From NCBI RefSeq assembly GCF_029625315.1, contig NZ_CP121110.1:3481001-3545000 (forward strand): 64,000 bases of DNA, in the 5' to 3' direction. Of this stretch, positions 9,357 through 17,442 are shown one piece after another. The notes under the pieces were generated by a model. That model searched no databases and was not told the origin of the DNA. It worked only from the letters and a program-made list of their open reading frames with translations. The position numbers and the translations under genes are program-made. The DNA comes from Flavobacterium ginsengisoli. Its GTDB lineage: Bacteria; Bacteroidota; Bacteroidia; Flavobacteriales; Flavobacteriaceae. The first letter of the stretch is position 1. Each line of letters opens with the position of its first letter.

Positions 9357-10121
9357 ATGTTTTCATTACAAAATAAAAAAGCAATTATCACTGGCGGTGG
9401 AAGCGGAATTGGAAGAGCGATTTCGGTTTTATTTGCTAAACAAGGAGCTGAAGTTCATATTTTAGAATTGACAGAAGAAAGCGCAAAAGAAACGGTTGAA
9501 GAAATTAAATCGGCTGGCGGAAATGTTTTTGCTCACGCTTGCGACGTTTCAAACCATGAACAAGTAAATTCAACTTTCCAAAAAATCGGAAATATCAATA
9601 TTCTAGTAAACAACGCGGGAATTGCTCACGTTGGAAAAGTAGATACAACTTCAGAATCTGATTTTGACCGTATTATGAATGTAAATGTAAAAGGGGTTTA
9701 CAACTGTCTTCATGCTTCGATTCCGGCACTAAGAAATTCTGGCGGAGGTGTAATTTTAAACTTAGCTTCAATCGCTTGCTGGGTTGGAATTCCTGATCGT
9801 TTTGCATATTCTACGGCAAAAGGCGCTGTAATGGCCATGACTTTATCGGTTGCAAAAGATTATTTGAATGATAAAATCAGATGTAATTCTATTTCTCCAG
9901 CGAGAGTTCACACGCCTTTCGTAGACGGATTTATCGCTAAAAATTATCCTGGAAAAGAAGAAGAGATTTTCGAAAAATTATCACAATCACAGCCAATTGG
10001 CCGTATGGGAAAACCAGACGAAATCGCAACTTTAGCATTATTCTTATGCAGCGACGAATCATCTTTCATTACAGGTTCAGATTACCCAATTGATGGTGGA
10101 TTTATTAAATTAAACAACTAA
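9357..10121 (+). CDS. SDR-family dehydrogenase, probable 2-keto-3-deoxy-L-fuconate dehydrogenase
   Basis: A 254-aa short-chain dehydrogenase with TGGGSGIGRAIS near the N-terminus, NNAGIAH, catalytic Ser in LASIACW, an intact YSTAK and the C-terminal FITGSDYPIDGG. Placement directly after the UxaA dehydratase and before the FAH-family hydrolase suggests oxidation of 2-keto-3-deoxy-L-fuconate to the 2,4-diketo acid. The step is inferred from the known non-phosphorylating L-fucose route; the sequence itself shows only the SDR family. Confidence 0.75.
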   Translation: MFSLQNKKAIITGGGSGIGRAISVLFAKQGAEVHILELTEESAKETVEEIKSAGGNVFAHACDVSNHEQVNSTFQKIGNINILVNNAGIAHVGKVDTTSESDFDRIMNVNVKGVYNCLHASIPALRNSGGGVILNLASIACWVGIPDRFAYSTAKGAVMAMTLSVAKDYLNDKIRCNSISPARVHTPFVDGFIAKNYPGKEEEIFEKLSQSQPIGRMGKPDEIATLALFLCSDESSFITGSDYPIDGGFIKLNN

Positions 10122-10129
10122 AAATTATT

Positions 10130-10268
10130 TAGCCACAGACTTAAAAGATTAAAAGGATTTAAAAAAATCTGCTCGATCTGCAAAATCTGCGTGCAAAAAA
10201 ATAAGCCACGAATTTCACGAATTTCCACAAATTTTAATTCGAGAAAATTTGTGCAATTCGTGGCAAAA
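10130..10268. repeat. Intergenic repeat block, both families
   Basis: Contains a degenerate copy of the ccacagacttaaaagatt family followed by a gccacgaatttcacgaattt ... aattcgtggcaaaa inverted pair (about 10204-10268). It lies between two genes of one pathway, so transcription probably passes through it and the RNA can fold into a long hairpin. Confidence 0.65.
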
Positions 10269-10298
10269 AAATAAACACATTACTAAAAAAATTAAAAT

Positions 10299-11156
10299 AT
10301 GAAACTTATAAGATTCGGAGAAGAAGGAAAGGAAAAACCAGGAGTTTTACTAAATGAAAAAAGATACGATGTTTCGTCTATTGTAACAGATTACAACGAA
10401 GCTTTTTTTGAAAATGACGGTTTAGCGAAATTAGAAGAAGCTTTAAAAAATAATCCTTCTTTACCAGAAGTTAGCGATTCAGTACGTTTAGGTTCACCAG
10501 TTGCACGTCCATCAAAAATTATCTGCATCGGATTAAATTATGTCGATCACTGCGAAGAAACAGGCGCTGCAATTCCAGAAGAACCAATTATTTTCTTCAA
10601 ATCTACGACTTCTTTATGCGGACCAAATGACAATTTGATTATCCCAAAAAACAGTGAAAAAACAGACTGGGAAGTTGAACTAGCTTTTGTTGTAGGTAAA
10701 AAAGCAAGCTATGTTTCTGAAGAAGATGCTCCAAATTATATCGCTGGATATTGCCTTTTGAATGATTACAGCGAAAGAGCATTCCAAATCGAGCGTGGCG
10801 GACAATGGGCAAAAGGAAAAGGTTCTGACACCTTCGCTCCTCTTGGACCAATTATGGCAACTCCAGACGAAGTGGGCGATGTAAACAATTTAAAAATGTG
10901 GCTTACTGTAAACGGAAAAACTTTCCAAAACAGTAATACATCAAACTTAATTTTTAAAATTCCTTTCTTGGTTCATTATTTAAGCCAATTTATGACCTTG
11001 CTTCCTGGCGATGTAATCAGTACAGGAACGCCTCCGGGAGTGGGATTAGGAATTAAACCAGATCCAATTTACATTAAAGCAGGTGACGTAATCGAATTAG
11101 GAATTGAAGGTTTAGGTACAAGCAAGCAAACTGCTGTAGCGTATCAACAAAACTAA
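10299..11156 (+). CDS. FAH-family hydrolase, probable 2,4-diketo-3-deoxy-L-fuconate hydrolase
   Basis: A 285-aa fumarylacetoacetate hydrolase family protein. The family core is clear: IICIGLNYVDHCEETG, EEPIIFFKSTTSLCGP, the metal-binding acidic run DWEVELAFVVG and, late in the protein, LLPGDVISTGTPPGVG. It would cleave the diketo acid to pyruvate and lactate, closing the pathway. It is followed after 4 bp by the mutarotase gene, so the two are clearly co-transcribed. Related families act on catechol meta-cleavage or ureidoglycolate substrates; the neighbourhood decides the call. Confidence 0.8.
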   Translation: MKLIRFGEEGKEKPGVLLNEKRYDVSSIVTDYNEAFFENDGLAKLEEALKNNPSLPEVSDSVRLGSPVARPSKIICIGLNYVDHCEETGAAIPEEPIIFFKSTTSLCGPNDNLIIPKNSEKTDWEVELAFVVGKKASYVSEEDAPNYIAGYCLLNDYSERAFQIERGGQWAKGKGSDTFAPLGPIMATPDEVGDVNNLKMWLTVNGKTFQNSNTSNLIFKIPFLVHYLSQFMTLLPGDVISTGTPPGVGLGIKPDPIYIKAGDVIELGIEGLGTSKQTAVAYQQN

Positions 11157-11160
11157 AATT

Positions 11161-11496
11161 ATGGCAACACAAAAATTCTATCTGGCTTTAGATCTAAAAG
11201 ACGATGCAAATCTAATTGCAGAATACAAAGAACTGCATGAAAATGTATGGCCAGAAATTAAAAAAAGCATTCAAGATTCTGGAATCGAAGTTCTAGACAT
11301 TTACTGCACCGGAAACCGTTTGTTCATGATCATCGAAGCTGATGCCGATTTTACTTTCGAAAAGAAAGATCAAGCCGACGCCGCCAACGAAAAAGTCCAA
11401 GAATGGGAAACTTTAATGTGGAAATTCCAACAAGCTTTACCTTGGGCAAAGCTTGGGCAAAAATGGATTTTAATGGATAAGATTTTTGGATTGTAA
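11161..11496 (+). CDS. L-rhamnose/L-fucose mutarotase (RhaM family)
   Basis: A 111-aa RhaM-fold protein with the family's LHENVWPEI segment (catalytic His) and the late MWKFQQALPWA segment. It equilibrates sugar anomers before oxidation. A short tandem ttgggcaaag repeat within 11443-11462 encodes the AKLGQ part where relatives usually have AKPGEKW-like sequence; length is otherwise normal. It is the last gene of the deoxysugar set and is followed by a terminator. Confidence 0.85.
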   Translation: MATQKFYLALDLKDDANLIAEYKELHENVWPEIKKSIQDSGIEVLDIYCTGNRLFMIIEADADFTFEKKDQADAANEKVQEWETLMWKFQQALPWAKLGQKWILMDKIFGL

Positions 11497-11520
11497 CATT
11501 AACATTCAATAAATTTTTAA

Positions 11521-11549
11521 AAGACTGTCAATTGTGGCAGTCTTTTTTT
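11521..11549 (+). terminator. Rho-independent terminator after the mutarotase
   Basis: A 10-bp stem aagactgtca / tggcagtctt (one G-T pair) with loop attg is followed by a run of T (to 11549). It closes the deoxysugar operon. Confidence 0.9.
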
Positions 11550-11649
11550 AAAACAATATCCAAGAAAAAGATTACTTTTTTTAATGCTTGCAATTTAAAT
11601 CCTTTTAATTATTTTAGCCCACAAAAAAACTAATCAATTAACCAAAAAA

Positions 11650-12255
11650 ATGAAAAAACTAATTATTGCATGCTTCTTTATTTCAGGAGCGATGTTTGCT
11701 CAGGACATTAATATTGTTCAAGGCAATTTTGACTTTTTAAAAGATCAAAAAGAAATCAATACCGTATTTGATTATAGTAATTTTACTATGATGAAGGAGA
11801 AAAAGTCTGAAGCGCAATACGTAAAAGAGCACAAAGCAGATTTAGATGAAAAGGCAAAAGGAAATGGAAATCTTTGGGAAAAAAGATGGATCGTAGCAAA
11901 AGATCAAATATGGACCCCAAAATTCTTAGAAATTGCAAACGTTGTTTTGACTAAGGAAAAGAAAGAATTAAACTTTCAAGAAGGATTAAATACTCCTTAT
12001 ACTTTAATTGTACAGGCAGTTTGGATTTATCCAGGTTGGGATGCTGGAATCATGAAACAGCCAGCAAAAGTAACAACCAATTTAAAGTTTGTTGAAACGG
12101 CTAACAAATCAAATGTCTTGTTAGAAATTAACAGTGAAGAGGCTCCTGGAGATCAATGGGGAAGCAATTTTAATAATGAAACCCGAATTGGCGAAGGATT
12201 TGCAAAAACTGCAAAAACAATGTCTAAACTTATTGTAAAAAAAGCATATAAATAA
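11650..12255 (+). CDS. Secreted protein of unknown function
   Basis: A 201-aa protein starting with a signal peptide (MKKLIIACFFISGAMFAQ, cleavage likely after FAQ). The mature part has no motif I can name; it is rich in Lys and in aromatic pairs (EKRWIV, AVWIYPGWDAGIM). It stands alone between a terminator and the convergent halogenase-like gene, so its partners are not evident. Confidence 0.8.
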   Translation: MKKLIIACFFISGAMFAQDINIVQGNFDFLKDQKEINTVFDYSNFTMMKEKKSEAQYVKEHKADLDEKAKGNGNLWEKRWIVAKDQIWTPKFLEIANVVLTKEKKELNFQEGLNTPYTLIVQAVWIYPGWDAGIMKQPAKVTTNLKFVETANKSNVLLEINSEEAPGDQWGSNFNNETRIGEGFAKTAKTMSKLIVKKAYK

Positions 12256-12291
12256 AAACATATTCCTACATAGTGAATTGTTTTTCAATAA

Positions 12292-12325
12292 AACAAAGCC
12301 CTGATTATTCAGGGCTTTGTTCTTT
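12292..12325. terminator. Bidirectional terminator between convergent genes
   Basis: Arms acaaagccctga (12293-12304) and tcagggctttgt (12309-12320) with a 4-base loop, T-rich on the plus strand afterwards and A-rich before, so it can act in both directions. The hairpin overlaps the last codons and stop (12305-12307) of the minus-strand halogenase-like gene. Confidence 0.85.
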
Positions 12326-13555
12326 TTGCATATTTAATAAATACGCCATATTAGCAATTACGTGATCATGTTTCTTGACAAACGAATTTTCTTCGTTCCA
12401 AACATAACCTGCTAAAACCGCACATATTTTTTCTTTTACTTCTGGATTTTCAGGTTGGTGGAAAAATAAAGTCTGTAAATTTCCCGTATACCATTCCTGA
12501 ACATAAGTCGTAAAAACAGCAATTCCACGTTTCATGTATTGCGTGAATTCCACTTCCCAATCAACCGGAATTCCTTGCGATTCCTTTAAATATAATTTTG
12601 TCGCCAACATTCCCGATTCGGTTGCAAAAGCAACTCCCGAAGAGAAAACTGGATCTAAGAATTCTGAACTGTTTCCTGTCAAAGCAAAACCATCGCCATA
12701 CATTCTTTTTACCGCTCTTGAGTAATTTTCTAATTTAACAGGCTCAAATAAAAACTCTGTTCCAGCAAATCTTTTAATATAATAATCCGATTTCTGAATG
12801 GCGTTTCTCAAAGCCTCTGCATTGTCTTTATTTTCAGAAAGAGAATTAATAAAATCCGTCGGACCAACAACGCCTAAACTTGTATTTCCGTTAGAAAACG
12901 GAATCACCCATAGCCAAACTTCGGTTTCCAGAATATCAAAAGAAATTTGAGTTCCTTCTACACCTTCTTCTCTATTAATATCTTTAACATGCGTAAAAAT
13001 CGAAGAATGCGGATCTAGTTTTGAAGGCGTATCCAAATCTAAAAGTCTCGGCAAAACGCGTCCGTATCCGCTCGAGTCAATGATAAATTTAGCGTGAATT
13101 TCTTTTAGGTTTCCGTCTTTGTCTTTTACGATAGTTTTTGAATTTTTTCCTTCAAAAGAAACTTCCAAAACTTCAGTTTCAAATTCTAAATCAATTCCTT
13201 TTCTTATAACTTCTTGAGCCATTGTATTATCAAAATCAGCTCTTGGAACTTGCCAAGTCCAATCCCAGCCTTCGCCAAATTTTACACTAAAATCAAAATT
13301 GCAGATTTCTTCTCCTCTGATAAAACGAGCTCCTAATTTCTTTTCAAAGTTCATTGCATCTAGAGCTTCAAACAATTCTGCCTCAGCAAAATGATCCATT
13401 ACACGCGGAATAAGGCTTTCGCCTACTACAAGTCTTGGAAACTTTGTTTTTTCTACAACTTTAACCTTTACGTTGTTTTTATAAAGATAAGATGCCGAAA
13501 CACATCCAGATGGTCCTGCACCAATCACTAAAACATCAACAAACTCCTTTGTCAT
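12305..13555 (-). CDS. Flavin-dependent halogenase-like FAD oxidoreductase
   Basis: A 416-aa flavoprotein: FAD-binding GAGPSG at residues 12-17, GES at 45-47, and W-L-W-V-I-P at 214-219, which matches the WxWxIP signature of flavin-dependent halogenases. KKLGA at 72-76 could hold the catalytic Lys. It could chlorinate the aromatic part of the pigment; I recall reports of chlorinated flexirubin-type pigments, but other members of this superfamily are reductases or hydroxylases, so activity is unproven. It is read divergently from the tyrosine ammonia-lyase gene with about 100 bp between them, a typical edge of a pigment cluster. Confidence 0.7.
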   Translation of the reverse strand: MTKEFVDVLVIGAGPSGCVSASYLYKNNVKVKVVEKTKFPRLVVGESLIPRVMDHFAEAELFEALDAMNFEKKLGARFIRGEEICNFDFSVKFGEGWDWTWQVPRADFDNTMAQEVIRKGIDLEFETEVLEVSFEGKNSKTIVKDKDGNLKEIHAKFIIDSSGYGRVLPRLLDLDTPSKLDPHSSIFTHVKDINREEGVEGTQISFDILETEVWLWVIPFSNGNTSLGVVGPTDFINSLSENKDNAEALRNAIQKSDYYIKRFAGTEFLFEPVKLENYSRAVKRMYGDGFALTGNSSEFLDPVFSSGVAFATESGMLATKLYLKESQGIPVDWEVEFTQYMKRGIAVFTTYVQEWYTGNLQTLFFHQPENPEVKEKICAVLAGYVWNEENSFVKKHDHVIANMAYLLNMQKEQSPE

Positions 13556-13581
13556 ATTAGAATTATTATCATTAATTAACC

Positions 13582-13589
13582 TACATTTG
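13582..13589 (+). promoter_or_regulatory. TACATTTG -7-like element upstream of the ammonia-lyase
   Basis: TACATTTG fits TAnnTTTG and lies in the 100-bp divergent space between the halogenase-like gene and the ammonia-lyase. No TTG is seen 17-23 bases upstream, so the call is weak. Confidence 0.3.
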
Positions 13590-13656
13590 CCATCATCAAA
13601 ATAACTACATTTATTTTGATAAATAAAATTAAATTAGCACAACCAAAATTGATTTG

Positions 13657-15177
13657 ATGAATACAATAAATGAATATTTAAGTTTAGCAGAATTTGAAGC
13701 CATAATATTCGGAAAAAGCAAAGTTGCTATTAGCGATGTGGTTTTAAATCGAGTAAACGAAAGTTTTAATTTCTTAAAAGAATTCTCAGGAAATAAAGTA
13801 ATATATGGTGTAAATACAGGGTTTGGTCCAATGGCTCAATATAGAATTAAAGAGTCAGATCAAATTCAATTGCAATATAATTTAATTAGAAGTCACTCTT
13901 CTGGAACAGGAAAACCTTTAAATGCAGAGTGCGCAAAAGCGACAATTTTAGCTCGATTAAATACACTTTCTTTAGGAAATTCAGGAGTTCATTCTTCTGT
14001 TATTCATTTAATGGCAGAATTAATCAACAGAGATATTACGCCTTTAATTTTTGAACACGGTGGTGTTGGTGCCAGCGGTGACTTAGTACAATTATCACAC
14101 TTAGCTTTAGTCTTAATTGGCGAAGGTGAAGTTTTTTATAAAGGAGATAGATGCGCAACTGCAGAAGTTTTCGAAATCGAAGGTTTAAAACCGATTCAGG
14201 TAGAAATTAGAGAAGGTTTGGCATTAATCAATGGAACTTCTGTAATGACAGGAATTGGAGTTGTAAATGTTCATTATGCAAAAAAATTATTAGACTGGTC
14301 GTTAAAAGCTTCTTGTGCAATAAACGAATTGGTTCAAGCTTACGATGATCATTTCTCAGAAGAATTAAACCAAACCAAACGTCATAAAGGACAGCAAGAA
14401 GTTGCTGAAAGAATGAGACAAAATCTTTCTGACAGTACTTTGATCCGTAAAAGAGAAGATCATTTATATTCTGGCGAAAACACCGAAGAAATCTTCAAAG
14501 AAAAAGTTCAGGAATATTATTCATTAAGATGTGTTCCTCAAATTCTAGGACCAGTTTTAGAAACTATAAATAACGTTGCTTCTATTTTAGAAGACGAATT
14601 TAACTCAGCAAACGACAACCCTATTATAGACGTAAAAAACAAACACGTTTACCATGGTGGAAATTTCCACGGAGATTATATTTCGCTAGAAATGGATAAA
14701 CTGAAAATCGTTATTACAAAATTAACGATGCTGGCAGAACGTCAATTGAATTATTTATTGAATTCAAAAATCAACGAAATTCTTCCTCCATTCGTAAACT
14801 TAGGAACGTTAGGGTTTAATTTCGGAATGCAGGGCGTTCAGTTCGTTGCGACTTCAACAACTGCCGAAAACCAAATGTTATCTAATCCAATGTATGTGCA
14901 CAGTATTCCAAATAACAATGACAATCAAGACATTGTAAGTATGGGAACCAATGCTGCGGTTATTACATCAAAAGTAATTGAAAACTCATTTGAAGTTTTA
15001 GCAATCGAATTAATCACAATTGTTCAGGCAATTGATTATTTGAAACAAAAAGATCTAATTTCGTCTACGACTAAAAAATGGTACGACGATATCAGAAATA
15101 TAATTCCAGAATTTAAAGAAGATCAGGTAATGTATCCTTTTGTTCAAAAAGTAAAAGATTATTTGATAAACAGTTAA
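13657..15177 (+). CDS. Tyrosine ammonia-lyase (HAL/PAL family)
   Basis: Deaminates L-tyrosine to 4-coumarate. The 506-aa protein contains the MIO-forming ASG triad at residues 139-141 (GGVGASGDLVQLSHL), catalytic Tyr in YGVNTGFG (about residue 50), the substrate-selecting RSHSSGTG (His80) and late FGMQGVQFVATSTTAENQ. I recognise it as a very close relative of the F. johnsoniae TAL used for coumarate production. A TTG codon precedes the ATG, but the ATG matches the known start. In this cluster it supplies the aryl starter unit of the polyene. Confidence 0.95.
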   Translation: MNTINEYLSLAEFEAIIFGKSKVAISDVVLNRVNESFNFLKEFSGNKVIYGVNTGFGPMAQYRIKESDQIQLQYNLIRSHSSGTGKPLNAECAKATILARLNTLSLGNSGVHSSVIHLMAELINRDITPLIFEHGGVGASGDLVQLSHLALVLIGEGEVFYKGDRCATAEVFEIEGLKPIQVEIREGLALINGTSVMTGIGVVNVHYAKKLLDWSLKASCAINELVQAYDDHFSEELNQTKRHKGQQEVAERMRQNLSDSTLIRKREDHLYSGENTEEIFKEKVQEYYSLRCVPQILGPVLETINNVASILEDEFNSANDNPIIDVKNKHVYHGGNFHGDYISLEMDKLKIVITKLTMLAERQLNYLLNSKINEILPPFVNLGTLGFNFGMQGVQFVATSTTAENQMLSNPMYVHSIPNNNDNQDIVSMGTNAAVITSKVIENSFEVLAIELITIVQAIDYLKQKDLISSTTKKWYDDIRNIIPEFKEDQVMYPFVQKVKDYLINS

Positions 15178-15217
15178 AAATCTTTATTTTACAGTATTAA
15201 TATTGAATCTTAAAATC

Positions 15218-16441
15218 ATGAAAAAGTCACTTGTTTTTTTATTGCTAAGCTGCATTCAATTTGTTAATAGTCAAGAATTAGCATTAGTTAAGAAAAATTC
15301 TAAAATTGGATATCTGTCTAAAGACGGATCTTTTAAAATCGAACCTCAATATAAATCTGCTAAAAGTTTTTCTGAAGGATTGGCTGCTGTAGAAAATGGC
15401 GGAAAATGGGGATTTATAGACACAAAAGGAACTTGGGTAATCCCTGCTGATTTTAAAGACGCTAAAGATTTTAACAGCGGAATTGCAGTTGTACAAAAAG
15501 ACAAAGACTGGGTTTACATTAATACAAAGGGAGAAATTCAAAAAGGACCAACTACTGACAAAGTATTTGATTTTAATGACGGCGTTGCTTTCTTCAGACA
15601 AAACAATAAAGTGGGATTAATCAACAACAAAATGAATGTTGTTTTAGAACCAAAATACGATCAGATCAAACCCTTTGAAAATGGTTACGCTAGAGTGGAA
15701 CTGAACAAAAACTGGGGAATTATTGATACTAACGGAAAAGAATTGGTTGAACCAGTTTATGCCGAAGTTGGAAATTATTTTAAAGGAACAACTTGGGCAA
15801 GAAAAGACAAAACTTTCGGTCTTGTAAGCGGCGGAAAATTTATTCCTGTTGACGGAGCTGAAAAAATCTGGGATTTTGAAACTCAAGATTTGACTTTCGC
15901 TAAAAAGAACGGAAAAATCGGTTACATCGATTTAAAAGGAAATTGGGCAATTCTTCCTATTTATGATAAAGGAAAAGCGTTCTCAAAAAATCTAGCTCCA
16001 GTTTTGGTTGGAAAAAAATGGGGATTCATTAATCCAGAAGGAAAATTTGTGATTGAACCAACTTACAACGATGCAGAAGTTTTTAGCACAAACGGTCTGG
16101 CTCCTGTAAAAGAAAGCAATTGGGGATTTATCAATGAATCTGGAAAACTGGTAATTCCAACTCAATACGGAATTACTACGAATGCTATTATTGCGATGTT
16201 TACGCAACAAGATAAAGGATTTATTGGTGGCGTTGCCCGAGTAAAAAACGAAGGAAAATGGGGGTTTCTTAAACCTGACGGAACAGTTTTAGCCAACCAA
16301 TGGTTTGAAAATGCTGAACTGTTTTCTAAAGGTGCAGAAAAACCTCAGCCTGCAGCTGCTCCTGTAGAGAAACCAAAAGAAGAAACTAAACCGGCAACAA
16401 AAAAGCCAACAGCAAAACCAGCACCGAAAAAAAAGAAATAA
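15218..16441 (+). CDS. WG-repeat protein, secreted
   Basis: A signal peptide (MKKSLVFLLLSCIQFVNS) is followed by about nine WG-type repeats such as KWGFIDTKG, NWGIIDTNG, KWGFINPEG, NWGFINESG and KWGFLKPDG, and ends in a Pro/Lys/Ala-rich tail. Such repeats build beta-propeller-like or solenoid surfaces; no enzyme domain is seen. The start was placed at ATG 15218 because it begins the signal peptide; an upstream in-frame ATG (15203) adds only five residues. It lies between the ammonia-lyase and FabG genes, but a pigment role is not shown. Confidence 0.85.
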   Translation: MKKSLVFLLLSCIQFVNSQELALVKKNSKIGYLSKDGSFKIEPQYKSAKSFSEGLAAVENGGKWGFIDTKGTWVIPADFKDAKDFNSGIAVVQKDKDWVYINTKGEIQKGPTTDKVFDFNDGVAFFRQNNKVGLINNKMNVVLEPKYDQIKPFENGYARVELNKNWGIIDTNGKELVEPVYAEVGNYFKGTTWARKDKTFGLVSGGKFIPVDGAEKIWDFETQDLTFAKKNGKIGYIDLKGNWAILPIYDKGKAFSKNLAPVLVGKKWGFINPEGKFVIEPTYNDAEVFSTNGLAPVKESNWGFINESGKLVIPTQYGITTNAIIAMFTQQDKGFIGGVARVKNEGKWGFLKPDGTVLANQWFENAELFSKGAEKPQPAAAPVEKPKEETKPATKKPTAKPAPKKKK

Positions 16442-16470
16442 TATTTATCTCCAAATAAATTAGAAATTTG

Positions 16471-16510
16471 CATCAATGAAATCGCTTTTATAAAAGTGGT
16501 TTCATTGATG
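16471..16510 (+). promoter_or_regulatory. Strong hairpin between the WG-repeat and FabG genes
   Basis: Arms catcaatgaaat and gtttcattgatg continue inward through cgctttt / aaaagtg to give about 19 paired bases with two G-T pairs and a tiny loop. No T run follows, so it is not a standard terminator; it may act as an RNA processing or attenuation structure. Confidence 0.6.
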
Positions 16511-16535
16511 ACGAATAAAAATAAACCCTACATAA

Positions 16536-17267
16536 ATGAAGTGTGTATTAGTAACAGGCGGTTCGAGAGGAATTGGAAGTGCGATTTGTAAAAAACTAGC
16601 CGTAGAATCCGATTATCATATTCTGATTAATTATCATTCGAATAAAACAGCTGCCGAAGAAACATTACAAGAAGTGCAAAAATTAGGTGCAACAGGAGAA
16701 ATCTTAGGTTTTGATGTTTCTAATTTTGAAAACGTACAAAATGTTTTAACTGCTTGGCAGGAAGCAAATCCTGAAAAATTGGTTGAAGCAATTGTAAACA
16801 ATGCTGGAATCACAAAAGATGGTCTTTTTATGTGGATGACTCCAGAAGACTGGAACGGTGTTATGAATACGAGTGTAAACGGTTTCTTTAATGTTACACA
16901 GTTTTTTATTCAAAAAATGTTACGCAATAAATACGGCCGAATCGTAAATATGGTTTCTGTTTCTGGAGTAAAAGGAACTGCAGGACAAACCAATTATTCG
17001 GCTGCAAAAGGTGCAATTGTGGCAGCAACCAAAGCTCTAGCACAGGAAGTTGCCAAAAGAAACATTACTGTAAATGCTGTCGCTCCAGGTTTCATTAGAA
17101 CCGATATGACAAGTCAACTGGACGAAAAAGAATTACTAAAACTTATTCCGGTTAACCGTTTTGGAGAAGCCGAAGAAGTAGCAGATTTGGTAAGCTTTTT
17201 GATTTCTAAAAAAGCAAGCTATATTACAGGAGAAATTATCAACATAAATGGCGGAATATATTCTTAA
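16536..17267 (+). CDS. 3-oxoacyl-ACP reductase (FabG-like), polyene assembly
   Basis: A 243-aa SDR of the FabG type: VTGGSRGIGSAI at the N-terminus, NNAGITKDGLFMWM, Ser in MVSVSGVKG, an intact YSAAK and NVNAVAPGFIRTDMT-like NAVAPGFIRTDM. It reduces the beta-ketoacyl-ACP formed at each elongation. Its position between the ammonia-lyase and a ketosynthase/ACP pair assigns it to the aryl polyene pathway rather than to housekeeping fatty acid synthesis. Confidence 0.9.
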   Translation: MKCVLVTGGSRGIGSAICKKLAVESDYHILINYHSNKTAAEETLQEVQKLGATGEILGFDVSNFENVQNVLTAWQEANPEKLVEAIVNNAGITKDGLFMWMTPEDWNGVMNTSVNGFFNVTQFFIQKMLRNKYGRIVNMVSVSGVKGTAGQTNYSAAKGAIVAATKALAQEVAKRNITVNAVAPGFIRTDMTSQLDEKELLKLIPVNRFGEAEEVADLVSFLISKKASYITGEIININGGIYS

Positions 17268-17284
17268 AGAATACTATGTTTGCG

Positions 17285-17405
17285 AGATTATTTTAAGATT
17301 TTTATACATAGAAAATTGCTCGCAAAGACACCGAGTCGCAAAGTTTAAGCAAAAAGACTTTAAAAAAACTTAGTGCCTTAGTGCCTTTGCGGCAAGATTA
17401 AAAAA
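17285..17405. repeat. Intergenic repeat of the cgcaaag / cttagtgcc family
   Basis: Contains the words gctcgcaaagacaccgagtc, gcaaagttt and cttagtgccttagtgccttt followed by gcggcaaga, an arrangement I recall as a common flavobacterial intergenic repeat. The arms are partly complementary (gcaaag / ctttgc). It sits inside the pigment gene run between FabG and a ketosynthase. Confidence 0.6.
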
Positions 17406-17442
17406 TTACACTTTAAGGATAAAAAATTACTTTTGAAAGACG

